In this document: in pieces, positions 5,967-13,592 of the stretch
How the letters are laid out: every line of letters starts with the position of its first letter
How positions within the stretch are numbered: the first letter of the stretch is position 1
DNA from: Pyrinomonadaceae bacterium
GTDB lineage: Bacteria; Acidobacteriota; Blastocatellia; Pyrinomonadales; Pyrinomonadaceae
NCBI GenBank assembly: GCA_014379075.1
Contig: JACMMN010000454.1
Location: 1-14,919 of the forward strand
Reading direction: 5' to 3'
DNA: 14,919 nt
Position numbers and translations under genes: made by a program
Notes under the pieces: model-generated
Seen by the model: the letters and a program-made list of their open reading frames with translations, nothing else
The model's database searches: none
What the model was told of the DNA's origin: nothing

Positions 5967-7208
5967 CTATCGGTTCGCGTTCGTGTTTGCCGGAGTGTTT
6001 GCGACGGGCCTGTTTGCCGCCGGTCTATTTGCCGCAACATTCGTATTACCCGCCGTATTCGTATTAACGGCAACATTGGTATTCGCGACCGGAGTCGCCG
6101 CAGGTTCCGGTGTTACGGCTCCGGCAGGGCGTGCACCGCTCAATTCGTTCGGGTTATCGACGACCTTTTTCGCCAGGTAATTCTCGATCTTGGCTTCGTT
6201 CATTACGGTTGCCTGGTACGATGCCGCGAGGATCTGCTTTCGCGAATTGATGAGAAAGTCGGTAATTTCCTGTCTAACACCCTGTGTTTCGAGTGTGCGT
6301 TCTTCGTCGGTTTCCTGTTTCCGCTGCAGTTTCAGGATCAAATATCGGCCTTCGAATGGAATAAGCTGCGGGAAAATTTGCCCGACCTGAAGCCGGCTCA
6401 TAAACACGTCGGCTACCCCGGCCGGGAAAGTCTGCTTCATTTCCTCTTCGGTAAAATAACGCCAGTCGCCGCCCTTGAATTTGGTGTCCTGGTCTTCGCT
6501 GCTCTCGCGGGCGACGGTCGCAAAATCGGCTCCCTGAACCAACCGGTTGCCGATCTCCTTCGCCTTTGTCTGTGCTTCGATATCGTTTTTGGTCGTGTCG
6601 CCGTCGCCAAGATCTCGTGGGTCGATAACGATCGCACCCAATTGGGCACCGCGTTTATTCTTGAATGCAGCTTTGTTGCTGTTGAAAAAAGCCTCGATCT
6701 CGCTGTCTTTCGGCGGCTCTATCTTGCCGGTGATCTTGTCATTCAGTTTCTGAATTGCCAGGCCTTTTTTTATCAGCAAACGCGCAGACGCTTCTGTCTC
6801 GCCGATCTTTGACATTTCCTCATTAAACTTCTCGGCGGACATACCGCTGGACGTTTTGCGCTTGTTGAATTCCGCGGTTACTTCTTCCTCCGTTGGCAGC
6901 GAGCCTTCTTTCTCAGCCTTCTGGAACATTACTTCCTGTTCGATCAGCTGTTGAAGAACCTGAAGTCTGGCACCTGCGAGCTCAAGCGGGGAGAGCTTGT
7001 TTTCCTGCCCTTGCGCCTGCTGTTTTACCGCACGCTCGACCTCTTCCATTTTAATGGCTGTGCCGTTGACGGTCGCCGCTGTATCATTCGGATCGACACC
7101 GCTTACTCCGGTGGCTGTATTTGTAGCTCCCCCGCCACAAGCTCCTAAAACAACGGCGAATGCCGATACGAGAGCTACGGGAAGAAGTCTGGATTTTAAA
7201 ATTTGCAC
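5967..7208 (-). CDS. SurA/PrsA-like peptidyl-prolyl isomerase lipoprotein
   Basis: Periplasmic folding factor. From the GTG at 7208 (413 residues) it begins with a lipoprotein signal whose lipobox VLGAC puts the acylated Cys at residue 24. A SurA N-terminal-like chaperone region (about 46-165) carries TVNGTAIKMEEVERAV and LQQLIEQEVMFQKAEK. A parvulin domain (about 185-297) has GAIVID, ADFATVARESSED, FKGGDWRYFTEEEM and VGQIFPQLIPFEGRYLILKL. The tail (about 377-413) is low-complexity, with repeated NTN, ANRP and NTNAN units. The GTG is preferred to the ATG at 7247 because AAAGGAG lies eleven bases upstream of it and the signal peptide then has normal length. The GGD(W)R(Y)F core suggests an active isomerase fold, but activity is not proven. 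It lies opposite the bL28 gene across a short divergent region. Confidence 0.88.
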   Translation of the reverse strand: MQILKSRLLPVALVSAFAVVLGACGGGATNTATGVSGVDPNDTAATVNGTAIKMEEVERAVKQQAQGQENKLSPLELAGARLQVLQQLIEQEVMFQKAEKEGSLPTEEEVTAEFNKRKTSSGMSAEKFNEEMSKIGETEASARLLIKKGLAIQKLNDKITGKIEPPKDSEIEAFFNSNKAAFKNKRGAQLGAIVIDPRDLGDGDTTKNDIEAQTKAKEIGNRLVQGADFATVARESSEDQDTKFKGGDWRYFTEEEMKQTFPAGVADVFMSRLQVGQIFPQLIPFEGRYLILKLQRKQETDEERTLETQGVRQEITDFLINSRKQILAASYQATVMNEAKIENYLAKKVVDNPNELSGARPAGAVTPEPAATPVANTNVAVNTNTAGNTNVAANRPAANRPVANTPANTNANR

Positions 7209-7250
7209 TGTGGCTTTTACTCCTTTGAAATTATCGATGTCTATCATTGC

Positions 7251-7280
7251 TTGACTATGTGGGCCTTTATTTGGTATAAA
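7251..7280 (+). promoter_or_regulatory. Sigma-70 promoter for rpmB
   Basis: TTGACT at 7251-7256 and TATAAA at 7275-7280 are separated by 18 bases, each a five-of-six match to consensus. The transcript would start near 7288, leaving about 55 bases of AT-rich leader before the rpmB start. Confidence 0.7.
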
Positions 7281-7343
7281 ATCTATTTTTGGGTTTTTGT
7301 AAACTCTATTTTTTCACCTCATTTATTTTTGGAGGCAATTATT

Positions 7344-7538
7344 ATGGCTAAACGATGCGATATATGCGGCAAAGGCCCGCAATTTGGAAACAATGTTTCA
7401 CATGCGAATAACAAGACCCGCCGGAGGTTCAATCCGAATCTGCAGCCTGTCCGCGTTCAGCTTTCGGCCGGCGGAAACGGGCGGATCAAGGCCTGCACGC
7501 GCTGTATAAAATCGGGCAAAGTTGTCAAAGCGGCGTAA
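7344..7538 (+). CDS. rpmB: Large-subunit ribosomal protein bL28
   Basis: The 64-residue basic protein is a full-length bL28 of the 50S subunit: MAKRCDICGKGPQFGNNVSHANNKTRRRF near the start and NGRIKACTRCIKSGKVVK at the end. Two CxxC pairs (Cys 5/8 and Cys 51/54) mark the zinc-binding form. A longer upstream ATG at 7203 exists in the frame, but GGAGG at 7331-7335, eight bases before 7344, and family length fix the start here. The gene is a single-gene unit with its own promoter and terminator, opposite the SurA-like gene. Zinc-containing ribosomal proteins often have zinc-free paralogues expressed under zinc starvation; none is in this window. Confidence 0.97.
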   Translation: MAKRCDICGKGPQFGNNVSHANNKTRRRFNPNLQPVRVQLSAGGNGRIKACTRCIKSGKVVKAA

Positions 7539-7570
7539 TCTTGTTTGATAAACAACTAGATACTTTGGTT

Positions 7571-7606
7571 GCCAAACACTGAATCATTTTAGTGTTTGGC
7601 TTTTCT
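7571..7606 (+). terminator. Intrinsic terminator of rpmB
   Basis: GCCAAACACT (7571-7580) and AGTGTTTGGC (7591-7600) form a perfect ten-base stem with a ten-base loop. It is followed on the + strand by TTTTCTT, and starts 32 bases after the rpmB stop. Confidence 0.85.
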
Positions 7607-7644
7607 TATTGTCCAAAGTCTCAGTCACGCTTGAACGCACCGCG

Positions 7645-8022
7645 CTAAACGACAGCTATGCAGTCGATCTCCACCCGAGCATCTCTCGGGAGCCGGGCGG
7701 CCTGAACGGTTGCTCTTGCCGGCTTGTTCTCGTCGAAATATCTTCCGTAAACTTCATTCATCGCGGTAAAGTCACCCATGTCCGCGAGAAATACCGTAGT
7801 TTTTACAACGCCGTTCAGATCCGAACCGGCCGCTTTCAAGACTTCCGTCAAATTTTTCAAAACCTGCTCGGTCTGCTCGGCAATGTCGGCGGACACAAAT
7901 TCGCCGGTCTGCGGATCGATCGGGATCTGGCCGGAACAAAATATCATGTTCCCGGTTTTGATCGCCTGCGAGTATGGCCCTATCGCTCCGGGTGCCGTTT
8001 CGGTTGAAATAATTTCCTTCAT
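7645..8022 (-). CDS. ridA: RidA family reactive enamine/imine deaminase
   Basis: Hydrolyses reactive 2-aminoacrylate-type enamines/imines released by PLP enzymes such as threonine dehydratase, sparing cellular enzymes from damage; acts in the cytoplasm as a trimer. The 125-residue product is full length and follows the family: APGAIGPYSQAI at 10-21, IFCSGQIPIDPQTGE at 27-41, VVKTTVFLADMGDF at 72-85, and PARATVQAARLPRDARVEID at 101-120 with the substrate-carboxylate-binding Arg at 103. The ATG at 8022 has no clear Shine-Dalgarno site. It is downstream of rel on the same strand but separated by a long hairpin, so it may be transcribed apart. Confidence 0.95.
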   Translation of the reverse strand: MKEIISTETAPGAIGPYSQAIKTGNMIFCSGQIPIDPQTGEFVSADIAEQTEQVLKNLTEVLKAAGSDLNGVVKTTVFLADMGDFTAMNEVYGRYFDENKPARATVQAARLPRDARVEIDCIAVV

Positions 8023-8100
8023 TGCGTAAAAATGCCGACTTAACGATTAATCAAGCAAAAGGCGAAGTTTAGCAAAAAAAAGGGCAAAAAGAAAGGAGAG

Positions 8101-8189
8101 GCAATGTAAAATGGATAATTGACAGTGGAAAATGAAGACGGACGTCTCTAAATTTTCATTTTCCACTAACAATTTTCCATTTACACTGC
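8101..8189. repeat. Long imperfect inverted repeat between rel and ridA
   Basis: Left arm 8101-8136 and right arm 8155-8189 are reverse complements along about 35 bases with a few mismatches and one bulge. The inner 12 bases (GTGGAAAATGAA / TTCATTTTCCAC) are perfect, and the loop contains a small AGACG/CGTCT stem. The right arm abuts the rel stop codon. It may act as a transcript end for rel or be a MITE-like insertion. No T-tract immediately follows on the minus strand. Confidence 0.75.
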
Positions 8190-10394
8190 TTATGCGTTCA
8201 TTCTTTCGACCGTGATGACGCCGGGCACTTTCTCGATCGCGCTTACCACCCGGTCGAGGTGCTTTTTGTCGAAAACTTCGACAGTGACTTCGATAAGGCC
8301 TTTATCATCGCGTGAGACATTCGCACTGGCGTCGCGGATGCCGGTCTTGATCTCGGCGATGGCATTCGTGATCCCTGCGAGCATACCGGTGCGGTTTTCG
8401 GTGGTGACGAGAATTCGGACGGATTGTATCTCGCTTTTCTCGGATTTGGCCCATTCAACCTCAACGATCCGGTCTTTATTTATCATTAGCTGGGCGACGT
8501 TCTTACACCGTTTATTATGAACGACTATTCCCTTTCCGAGCGAAATATAGCCGATTATATCTTCGCCCCGCAGCGGGTTGCAGCAGCGTCCGCGGGTCGT
8601 GAGCAAATTGTCGATGCCTTTTACGATGATGGCGTCTTCACCGAGGCCGATGAACTTCTTCACTGCCTTCATGCCACTTTCGATACGGGTTTCCTTTCGC
8701 TTTTCGGGATCGAGCTCGGCAAATTTCTCGGCGCCGAGAAATTTCGATATCACGTTCCGCGGCAGCGTTTTGCCGTAACCGATCGACGCAAGCAGGTCTT
8801 CCGGACGGCCTAGGCCGTATTCGTTGGCGATCCTTTTCATCTCGGTCTCGTTATTTATGAGTTTTTTTGGCGAAAGACGGAATCTGTCGATCTCCTTTTC
8901 GAGAAGTTTGCGGCCTATGTCAATAGACTCCGCTCGCTGCTGATCGGAAATGAAATGCCGGATCCGATTTCGAGCCTTTGACGTGACTACATAATTCAGC
9001 CAATCGCGTGACGGTTTAGAATTCGCCGTCGTTAGGATCTCGATCACGTCGCCGTTTTGAATTTCAGTTTTAAGCGGTACGATCCGGCCGTTTATTTTCG
9101 CTCCGGTGCAAGTGTCGCCAACCTCCGAGTGAATGGAATACGCGAAATCGAGCGGCGTCGATCCGCGCGGAAGCTGGATAACTTTGCCGAGCGGGGTGAA
9201 CGCATAAACATCCTTCGGAAAAAGATCGAGTTTGAGCGATTCGATAAAATCCTCGGAATCTTCGCCATCCTCGGTATTCTCGACCAGTGGCAGCAGCAGC
9301 TTTTCGACCGTTTTGCGAAGTTCATCGAGGTTTTCGTCATCCTTTGACCCGAGTTTGCTCTCTTTATACCGCCAATGGGCCGCCACGCCCTCCTCGGCGA
9401 TCCGGTGCATCTCTTCGGTGCGGATCTGCACCTCGAAAGCCTGTCCGCCATCGCCGATAACGGATGTGTGAAGCGATTGGTATAGATTGTCTCTCGGAAT
9501 TGCGATCCAATCCTTAAACCTTTCGGGAACGGGAGTCCAGATATCGTGGATAACGCTTAAGGTGAGATAGCAGTTCTTCCTGTCGTTGGCCGTGATGATT
9601 CGTGCGGCGATCAGGTCGTAAACCTGCTCTATCATCAGCTTTTGCTTTCTAAGCTTCTTCCAAAGCGAGTAAAGGCGTTTCACACGTCCTTCCACCTCAA
9701 CGAACGGAACGTCGTTCTCCTTTAGCTTCTCCTGGATGGTTTCCTTGATCTTTTCAAGAACGGCTTCCAGTTCCGGGCGGCGGGCGTCTACCTCTTTGGC
9801 AAGGCGTTTGTATTCTTCGGGGTAGAGGTTCTGAAACGCGAGATCTTCGAGTTCGCTTCGCATTTTACCCATTCCAAGGCGATGGGCGATCGGTGCGTAA
9901 ATGTCGAGCGTTTCCTGCGATATACGGGCGCGTTTCTCCGGCTTCAGGAACTGCATGGTCCGCATATTGTGCAGGCGGTCAGCCAGTTTGATAAGCACGA
10001 CGCGCACGTCCGTGATCATCGCGAGGACCATCTTGCGGACATTCTCTGCCTGCTGTTTCTCTTTGGATAAGTTGCTTATATGGGCGATCTTTGTCAGCCC
10101 GTCCACGAGATGCGTTATTTCCTCGCCAAAATAGATTTTGATCGTGTCCAGATCGACGAGCGTGTCTTCGACAACGTCATGCAGGAGGCCGGTCGAAACG
10201 CTTACCTCGTCGAGCCGCATTTCGGCCAGGATGTCCGCAACTTCCAGCGGATGAACGAGATAAGGTTCGCCCGAGGCCCGCTTTTGCCCTTTATGATGGA
10301 GCGCGGAAAAAAGGTATGCCCGCCTGATGAGTTCAATGTCAGGTTCGGGACGGTTCTTAGATACCTTTTCTATGACGTCTTCGATACGGATCAT
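8190..10394 (-). CDS. rel: Bifunctional (p)ppGpp synthetase/hydrolase (RelA/SpoT family)
   Basis: Makes and degrades the stringent-response alarmone (p)ppGpp in response to amino-acid starvation at the ribosome. The 734 residues carry every long-RSH domain. An HD hydrolase (about 25-180) has HHKGQ and the intact metal-binding LLHDVVEDT (His72-Asp73), plus LIKLADRLHNMRT. A synthetase (about 235-345) has GRVKRLYSLWKK, RFKD at 292-295 and NLYQSLHT. TGS spans 396-456, then a helical region, a Cys-rich zinc-finger segment (GRCCNPLRGEDIIGY to HNKRC), and a C-terminal ACT domain starting near VRILVTTENRTGML. The RxKD form of the synthetase motif and the intact HD site both indicate a bifunctional Rel rather than a synthetase-only RelA. 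The ATG at 10394 lacks a visible Shine-Dalgarno site. Confidence 0.97.
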   Translation of the reverse strand: MIRIEDVIEKVSKNRPEPDIELIRRAYLFSALHHKGQKRASGEPYLVHPLEVADILAEMRLDEVSVSTGLLHDVVEDTLVDLDTIKIYFGEEITHLVDGLTKIAHISNLSKEKQQAENVRKMVLAMITDVRVVLIKLADRLHNMRTMQFLKPEKRARISQETLDIYAPIAHRLGMGKMRSELEDLAFQNLYPEEYKRLAKEVDARRPELEAVLEKIKETIQEKLKENDVPFVEVEGRVKRLYSLWKKLRKQKLMIEQVYDLIAARIITANDRKNCYLTLSVIHDIWTPVPERFKDWIAIPRDNLYQSLHTSVIGDGGQAFEVQIRTEEMHRIAEEGVAAHWRYKESKLGSKDDENLDELRKTVEKLLLPLVENTEDGEDSEDFIESLKLDLFPKDVYAFTPLGKVIQLPRGSTPLDFAYSIHSEVGDTCTGAKINGRIVPLKTEIQNGDVIEILTTANSKPSRDWLNYVVTSKARNRIRHFISDQQRAESIDIGRKLLEKEIDRFRLSPKKLINNETEMKRIANEYGLGRPEDLLASIGYGKTLPRNVISKFLGAEKFAELDPEKRKETRIESGMKAVKKFIGLGEDAIIVKGIDNLLTTRGRCCNPLRGEDIIGYISLGKGIVVHNKRCKNVAQLMINKDRIVEVEWAKSEKSEIQSVRILVTTENRTGMLAGITNAIAEIKTGIRDASANVSRDDKGLIEVTVEVFDKKHLDRVVSAIEKVPGVITVERMNA

Positions 10395-10532
10395 GTAAAT
10401 CGAATTCTATCTTAGCAATAACAAGGGTATGATTTATATGAAAATCTTGTTCTGCACCGGATAGTGCCCTAATTCTGTGGTGCTTTTTTTTGGCTCCTGC
10501 AGGTTTCCGTTTTTGCTTTGCGCCCTTCGCGT

Positions 10533-10562
10533 CTTTGCGTGAAACCTCTTTTTTTCACGCAA
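10533..10562. repeat. TTTGCGTGAAA-type intergenic hairpin repeat
   Basis: TTGCGTGAAA (10535-10544) and TTTCACGCAA (10553-10562) are a perfect ten-base inverted pair with an eight-base loop. It sits in a wording (CGCGTCTTTGCGTGAAA) that recurs between genes in many bacterial genomes, to my recollection. It lies between the start of rel and the end of the TPR gene. Function is unknown. Confidence 0.5.
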
Positions 10563-10604
10563 GAAGAACAAGAACGAACAAGATGACATAATTCCGAGCC
10601 AGCG

Positions 10605-10657
10605 GATTTAAAGAACAGAAAAGGTGATGCCCGATTCAACGAATGTGAGCATCACCT
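10605..10657 (-). terminator. Intrinsic terminator of the tonB-exb-TPR operon
   Basis: AGGTGATGC (10622-10630) and GCATCACCT (10649-10657) form a perfect nine-base stem with an 18-base loop, 23 bases past the TPR gene stop. On the minus strand it is followed by a T-rich run (TTTTCTGTTCTTTAAAT). Confidence 0.75.
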
Positions 10658-10680
10658 AAACTAAAGTCAAAGCAAAGTAC

Positions 10681-11649
10681 TTATTTCGCGGAATTGGCGT
10701 TCGTATTAGCGTTGGCCTCTTCCTGCTGAACGGCAATTCGAGCTTCGATCTCCGATTGGAGGCCCTTGTTTACGTCGCTAAGCTCTATAAATTGGGCTTT
10801 CGCCTGATCCGCCTGCGTCTTCAAGCTGTCGCGGTCGGCCGTGCGTCCGTCCATTTCCGCAAGGCGCATTGCCTGACCAAGTAAACTCGCCCTGTACGAT
10901 CGGGCCGATTCAAATATCTTTATCAGATCGTTATTTTTCTTGAGATCTTCATCGGAAAGAGTCTTAACGTTCAGGCCTTTGGCGTTCTTTACCGCTTCCG
11001 GCTCGAGGCCTACGGCCTGTTCGATGAATTTGTTGCCTTCGGTGACGCATGCCTTTAGTTTTTCGAATTCCTCGCCGCTTTCCGGTTTCACGAATTCGAA
11101 AACGTCCTTCCCGTCCTTCTTGACGGTCTTTTTCGTTTTCTCTGTGTCGGTAACCTCGTTGGCGCAAGTATTCTGCTTTGCCGCCAGTGAAGTCAACGCT
11201 TCCGCCCTGAACTGAGGCTCGATCTGGGTGTTGCTGGCCCGCTCGGTCACCAATTTCTGCCAATCGTCCGGCCTCACGAGGTTCTCATAAAGACTGGCGA
11301 TAGCCTTATACGAGCTTTGATCGTTCTTATCGACCGCCAGCGACTTCTGATATTCCCTAATGGCCTCTTCCGCTTTGGCCTTATCCTGACGGTTTCCGAT
11401 GTATGTTGAGTGAAGCGTCCGGGCGAGGAAAAGCTGGGCAGTTCTGCCTTCCACCGTCGCACCTTCGGGGTCGCGGGCGGCCGCCTGCCTGAACAGGTCC
11501 TCAGCTACCTGAAACTTTCGGGCCTTGTATGCTTCCGAACCATCGACCAGGTTTTTCCTGGACATTATGCGGTTATATTGTCCACAATTAGCGGATACGA
11601 GTACTGTTAATGTAAGTAATGCAAATATCCCTAAACGAGAAAATCTCAT
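10681..11649 (-). CDS. TPR-repeat lipoprotein-like periplasmic protein
   Basis: Probable cell-envelope protein with tetratricopeptide repeats, a protein-interaction fold. The 322 residues start MRFSRLGIFALLTLTVLVSANC, a signal peptide ending at Cys 22. Asn at -1 is atypical for a lipobox, so lipidation is likely but not certain. TPR-like helices include EAYKARKFQVAEDLFRQA, TAQLFLARTLHSTYIG, EEAIREYQKSLAVD and QSSYKAIASLYENL, followed by a helical, charged second half. The last residues (EEANANTNANSAK) repeat the Asn-rich tail of the SurA-like lipoprotein. An ATG at 11712 would add 21 residues, but GGAG eight bases before 11649 and the signal peptide decide the start. It is the last gene of the tonB operon, before a terminator, so it probably supports the TonB/Exb machinery in the periplasm. 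Confidence 0.82.
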   Translation of the reverse strand: MRFSRLGIFALLTLTVLVSANCGQYNRIMSRKNLVDGSEAYKARKFQVAEDLFRQAAARDPEGATVEGRTAQLFLARTLHSTYIGNRQDKAKAEEAIREYQKSLAVDKNDQSSYKAIASLYENLVRPDDWQKLVTERASNTQIEPQFRAEALTSLAAKQNTCANEVTDTEKTKKTVKKDGKDVFEFVKPESGEEFEKLKACVTEGNKFIEQAVGLEPEAVKNAKGLNVKTLSDEDLKKNNDLIKIFESARSYRASLLGQAMRLAEMDGRTADRDSLKTQADQAKAQFIELSDVNKGLQSEIEARIAVQQEEANANTNANSAK

Positions 11650-11724
11650 TTTTCGACTCCATGTCAAACCCTTGATAAGAAAGCCGTCCTGCAAGCGGCG
11701 GCTTAATTCCATATCCGGGTCAAA

Positions 11725-12204
11725 TTATTCTGCTGTTAGATCGTCAATCTGCAATCCGATAGGTTGAGCACCGGCCATTTTGGCGGCATCGATCACTTTT
11801 ACCACGTCACCGTAACGAACCGATGTCGGTGATTTGATAAATAGCGTTTTCTCAACCTCGTTAGTGCCTTCGCGGAATACTCCACCGTCGGCACGCTTTT
11901 TGAATTCCTCGGCAAGCCTTGCCGTCAAAGCCTCGGGCTCGTCAACCGTGCCCATTGCCTCGTTATTTAAGAGAATTCCTCTAGTCGCACGGTTAATCGA
12001 AACGACCAAGGTAAGCGGATTAGGCTTGACCTCTATATTCTGCTGCTCTTTCGGCTCGGCCGGGACCTTCGCCTCGAACTTGCTTGGCTTTACCGGCGTA
12101 ATGACCATAAAAATGATCAGAAGCACCAGCAAAACGTCGATCAGCGGTGTTACGTTAATTCTCGGTACTGCTCCGTCGGAGGAGCCGCCGCCTGACATTC
12201 CCAT
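11725..12204 (-). CDS. exbD: ExbD/TolR family biopolymer transport protein (second copy)
   Basis: Stator component of the TonB energy-transduction motor: one membrane helix plus a periplasmic domain. The 159 residues have a short N-terminal cytoplasmic part (MGMSGGGSSDGAVPR), then INVTPLIDVLLVLLIIFMV with the conserved proton-path Asp at residue 23. The periplasmic domain contains the LTLVVSINRATRGILLN strand and the C-terminal VRYGDVVKVIDAAKMAGAQPIGLQ pattern of the family. The ATG at 12204 follows AAGGAG by nine to ten bases. It lies 47 bases after the first exbD and is clearly diverged from it, so the two are old paralogues rather than a recent duplication. It may form a mixed or alternative stator. 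Confidence 0.93.
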   Translation of the reverse strand: MGMSGGGSSDGAVPRINVTPLIDVLLVLLIIFMVITPVKPSKFEAKVPAEPKEQQNIEVKPNPLTLVVSINRATRGILLNNEAMGTVDEPEALTARLAEEFKKRADGGVFREGTNEVEKTLFIKSPTSVRYGDVVKVIDAAKMAGAQPIGLQIDDLTAE

Positions 12205-12251
12205 AATTTAATACTCCTTACGCTGGAAGCGTCACGGAGAACCCTGCCAAC

Positions 12252-12698
12252 TTAAGCCGGCGGAGCTTCTCCTCCCTTCTTTTTGTCCGCAACCAGGCCG
12301 ATCTTATCGATGTCCTGCTTGCGAATGATGTCGATTGCCTGAACGACTGTTCCGTAATCGACATCGATGCCGCTTTTGATGTAAACAATACGCTTATCGG
12401 GCGCCTTGTCTTTCATCATGCTCTTGATCTTTTCACCCAAAGCGGTCAGCGGAAACGGATCTTTTCCGATATAGAAATCGCTGTTGTTCGGGATCGTGAT
12501 CACGACCGACGTGTCCTTGGTTATCTCAGAATCCTCCGTCGGAGCATTCAGATCCTTTGGAAGGTTTACCGGCACTCCCGATTGCAGCAGCGGCGTGACG
12601 ATCATAAAGATGATCAGCAGCACCAGCATAACGTCCACCATCGGAGTTACATTGATCTCCGAATTATATTCATCGGTTCCACCGATACTTGCACCCAT
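12252..12698 (-). CDS. exbD: ExbD/TolR family biopolymer transport protein (first copy)
   Basis: Inner-membrane ExbD-type protein that works with ExbB to pass proton-motive force to TonB. The 148 residues begin with MGASIGGTDEYNSE, then INVTPMVDVMLVLLIIFMIV with the conserved Asp at residue 22. A periplasmic domain contains SVVITIPNNSDFYIG, KRIVYIKSGIDVDYGTVVQAID and a C-terminal KIGLVADKKK. The start is supported by GGGGGA about eight bases before ATG. Its cytoplasmic N-terminus and TM helix closely resemble those of the other exbD, while the periplasmic parts differ. It is placed directly after exbB, with a small hairpin between the two genes. Confidence 0.94.
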   Translation of the reverse strand: MGASIGGTDEYNSEINVTPMVDVMLVLLIIFMIVTPLLQSGVPVNLPKDLNAPTEDSEITKDTSVVITIPNNSDFYIGKDPFPLTALGEKIKSMMKDKAPDKRIVYIKSGIDVDYGTVVQAIDIIRKQDIDKIGLVADKKKGGEAPPA

Positions 12699-12716
12699 GG
12701 CAGTTGTCCCCCAATT

Positions 12717-12748
12717 AAATAAAAGCCAGGAAAGGCTTACTGGCCTTT
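12717..12748 (-). terminator. Weak hairpin plus T-rich stretch at the end of exbB
   Basis: AAAGCCAG (12722-12729) pairs with CTGGCCTTT (12740-12748) with one bulged base. The exbB stop lies in the loop, and the minus strand continues TTTTATTT. It could be a partial terminator that lowers exbD relative to exbB, or an RNA-processing site. Confidence 0.35.
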
Positions 12749-13495
12749 AAGAGCTTTTGTTCGCTGCTTGATAAAATAGTCGACCAGTTCGGAAGCCGAG
12801 TTTTCCATTTCGACGCCGAAGCTCGTAACCTTATTAGTAAAGTAGTTAAAGAGCCAAACAGCGGGAACGGCCACGGCGATACCGAAAGCGGTTGCCACAA
12901 GAGCTTCGGCGATGGCGGCTCCGACGGCTCCGATACCGGCATTCTCAGCCTGTGCCAAAGCGACGAACGCACCGATGATGCCGACGACGGTGCCGAACAG
13001 TCCGACGAACGGAGCGGTCGAACCGACGGTGGCGAGCCCTGCCAGGCCGCGTTTCAATTCCGCTGTTTTCACGGCGATCGCACGGTCGAGAGCTCGTTTC
13101 GATGCTTCCATCTCGTCAGCCGAGATATCCGTATTGCCCTGATGAGCCGCGAATTCCTTCAAACCCGACGAAACGACCATTGCGAGGTGCGAATCTTTGT
13201 GCTTGTCGCTGATATTGATGGCCTCATCGATATTGCTGCTCTTCAAAGCCATTGCAACTTTCGGGGCATACTGCCGCGATTGCTGTTTAGCTTTGCTGTA
13301 CGTCAGCCAGCGTTCTATACCAACGGCGATCATATAGACCGATTGGATAAGAAGGATCGCGATGACGATCCAGCCGGGAATTGTCAAACTCTTGGCAATG
13401 TCGTAGATGCCAAACGAGATCTTGGTCCCGCCTTCGGCCAGCATCAAAAAAAGGCCCAGAATGTCCGCACTTAACAGACTACTCAAAAATGTCAT
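12737..13495 (-). CDS. exbB: ExbB/TolQ/MotA-family proton channel protein
   Basis: Pentameric channel component of the TonB motor. The 252 residues have an N-terminal segment, TM1 at about 40-61 (GWIVIAILLIQSVYMIAVGI), a long cytoplasmic region with AELKRGLAGLATV leading into TM2 (about 158-182, GSTAPFVGLFGTVVGIIGAF, channel-lining Thr 160), and TM3 (about 193-217) preceded by AIAEAL with the conserved Glu 197. This is the standard MotA/TolQ/ExbB layout. The N-terminus carries an extra hydrophobic stretch (about 5-20) whose role is unclear. GGAGG seven bases before the ATG gives a strong start. A hairpin separates it from tonB. ExbB and TolQ are hard to tell apart; the adjoining tonB gene favours ExbB. 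Confidence 0.94.
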   Translation of the reverse strand: MTFLSSLLSADILGLFLMLAEGGTKISFGIYDIAKSLTIPGWIVIAILLIQSVYMIAVGIERWLTYSKAKQQSRQYAPKVAMALKSSNIDEAINISDKHKDSHLAMVVSSGLKEFAAHQGNTDISADEMEASKRALDRAIAVKTAELKRGLAGLATVGSTAPFVGLFGTVVGIIGAFVALAQAENAGIGAVGAAIAEALVATAFGIAVAVPAVWLFNYFTNKVTSFGVEMENSASELVDYFIKQRTKALKGQ

Positions 13496-13549
13496 GATTT
13501 TTCCTCCAAAGAAATCAACAGAATTTTATGATTGCACAATCTAAAATTT

Positions 13550-13577
13550 GAGAAACGACCCGTGTGGGCCGTTTCTC
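13550..13577. terminator. Hairpin between tonB and exbB
   Basis: GAGAAACGACCC and GGGCCGTTTCTC pair over twelve positions with a GTGT loop; the single irregular position is a G-U pair in the minus-strand RNA. It is followed on that strand by CAAATTTTAG, a weak T-tract. It is likely a partial terminator or stabiliser tuning tonB against the exb genes. Confidence 0.5.
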
Positions 13578-13592
13578 TATTTTTCATGCCCC

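Noticed and set aside
6378..6812. 144-codon + strand ORF inside the SurA-like gene
   Set aside because: Antisense shadow of a well-supported lipoprotein isomerase gene; no start signal.
7203..7343. N-terminal extension of bL28 from an upstream ATG
   Set aside because: It would overlap the promoter and Shine-Dalgarno site, and add residues not found in bL28 proteins.
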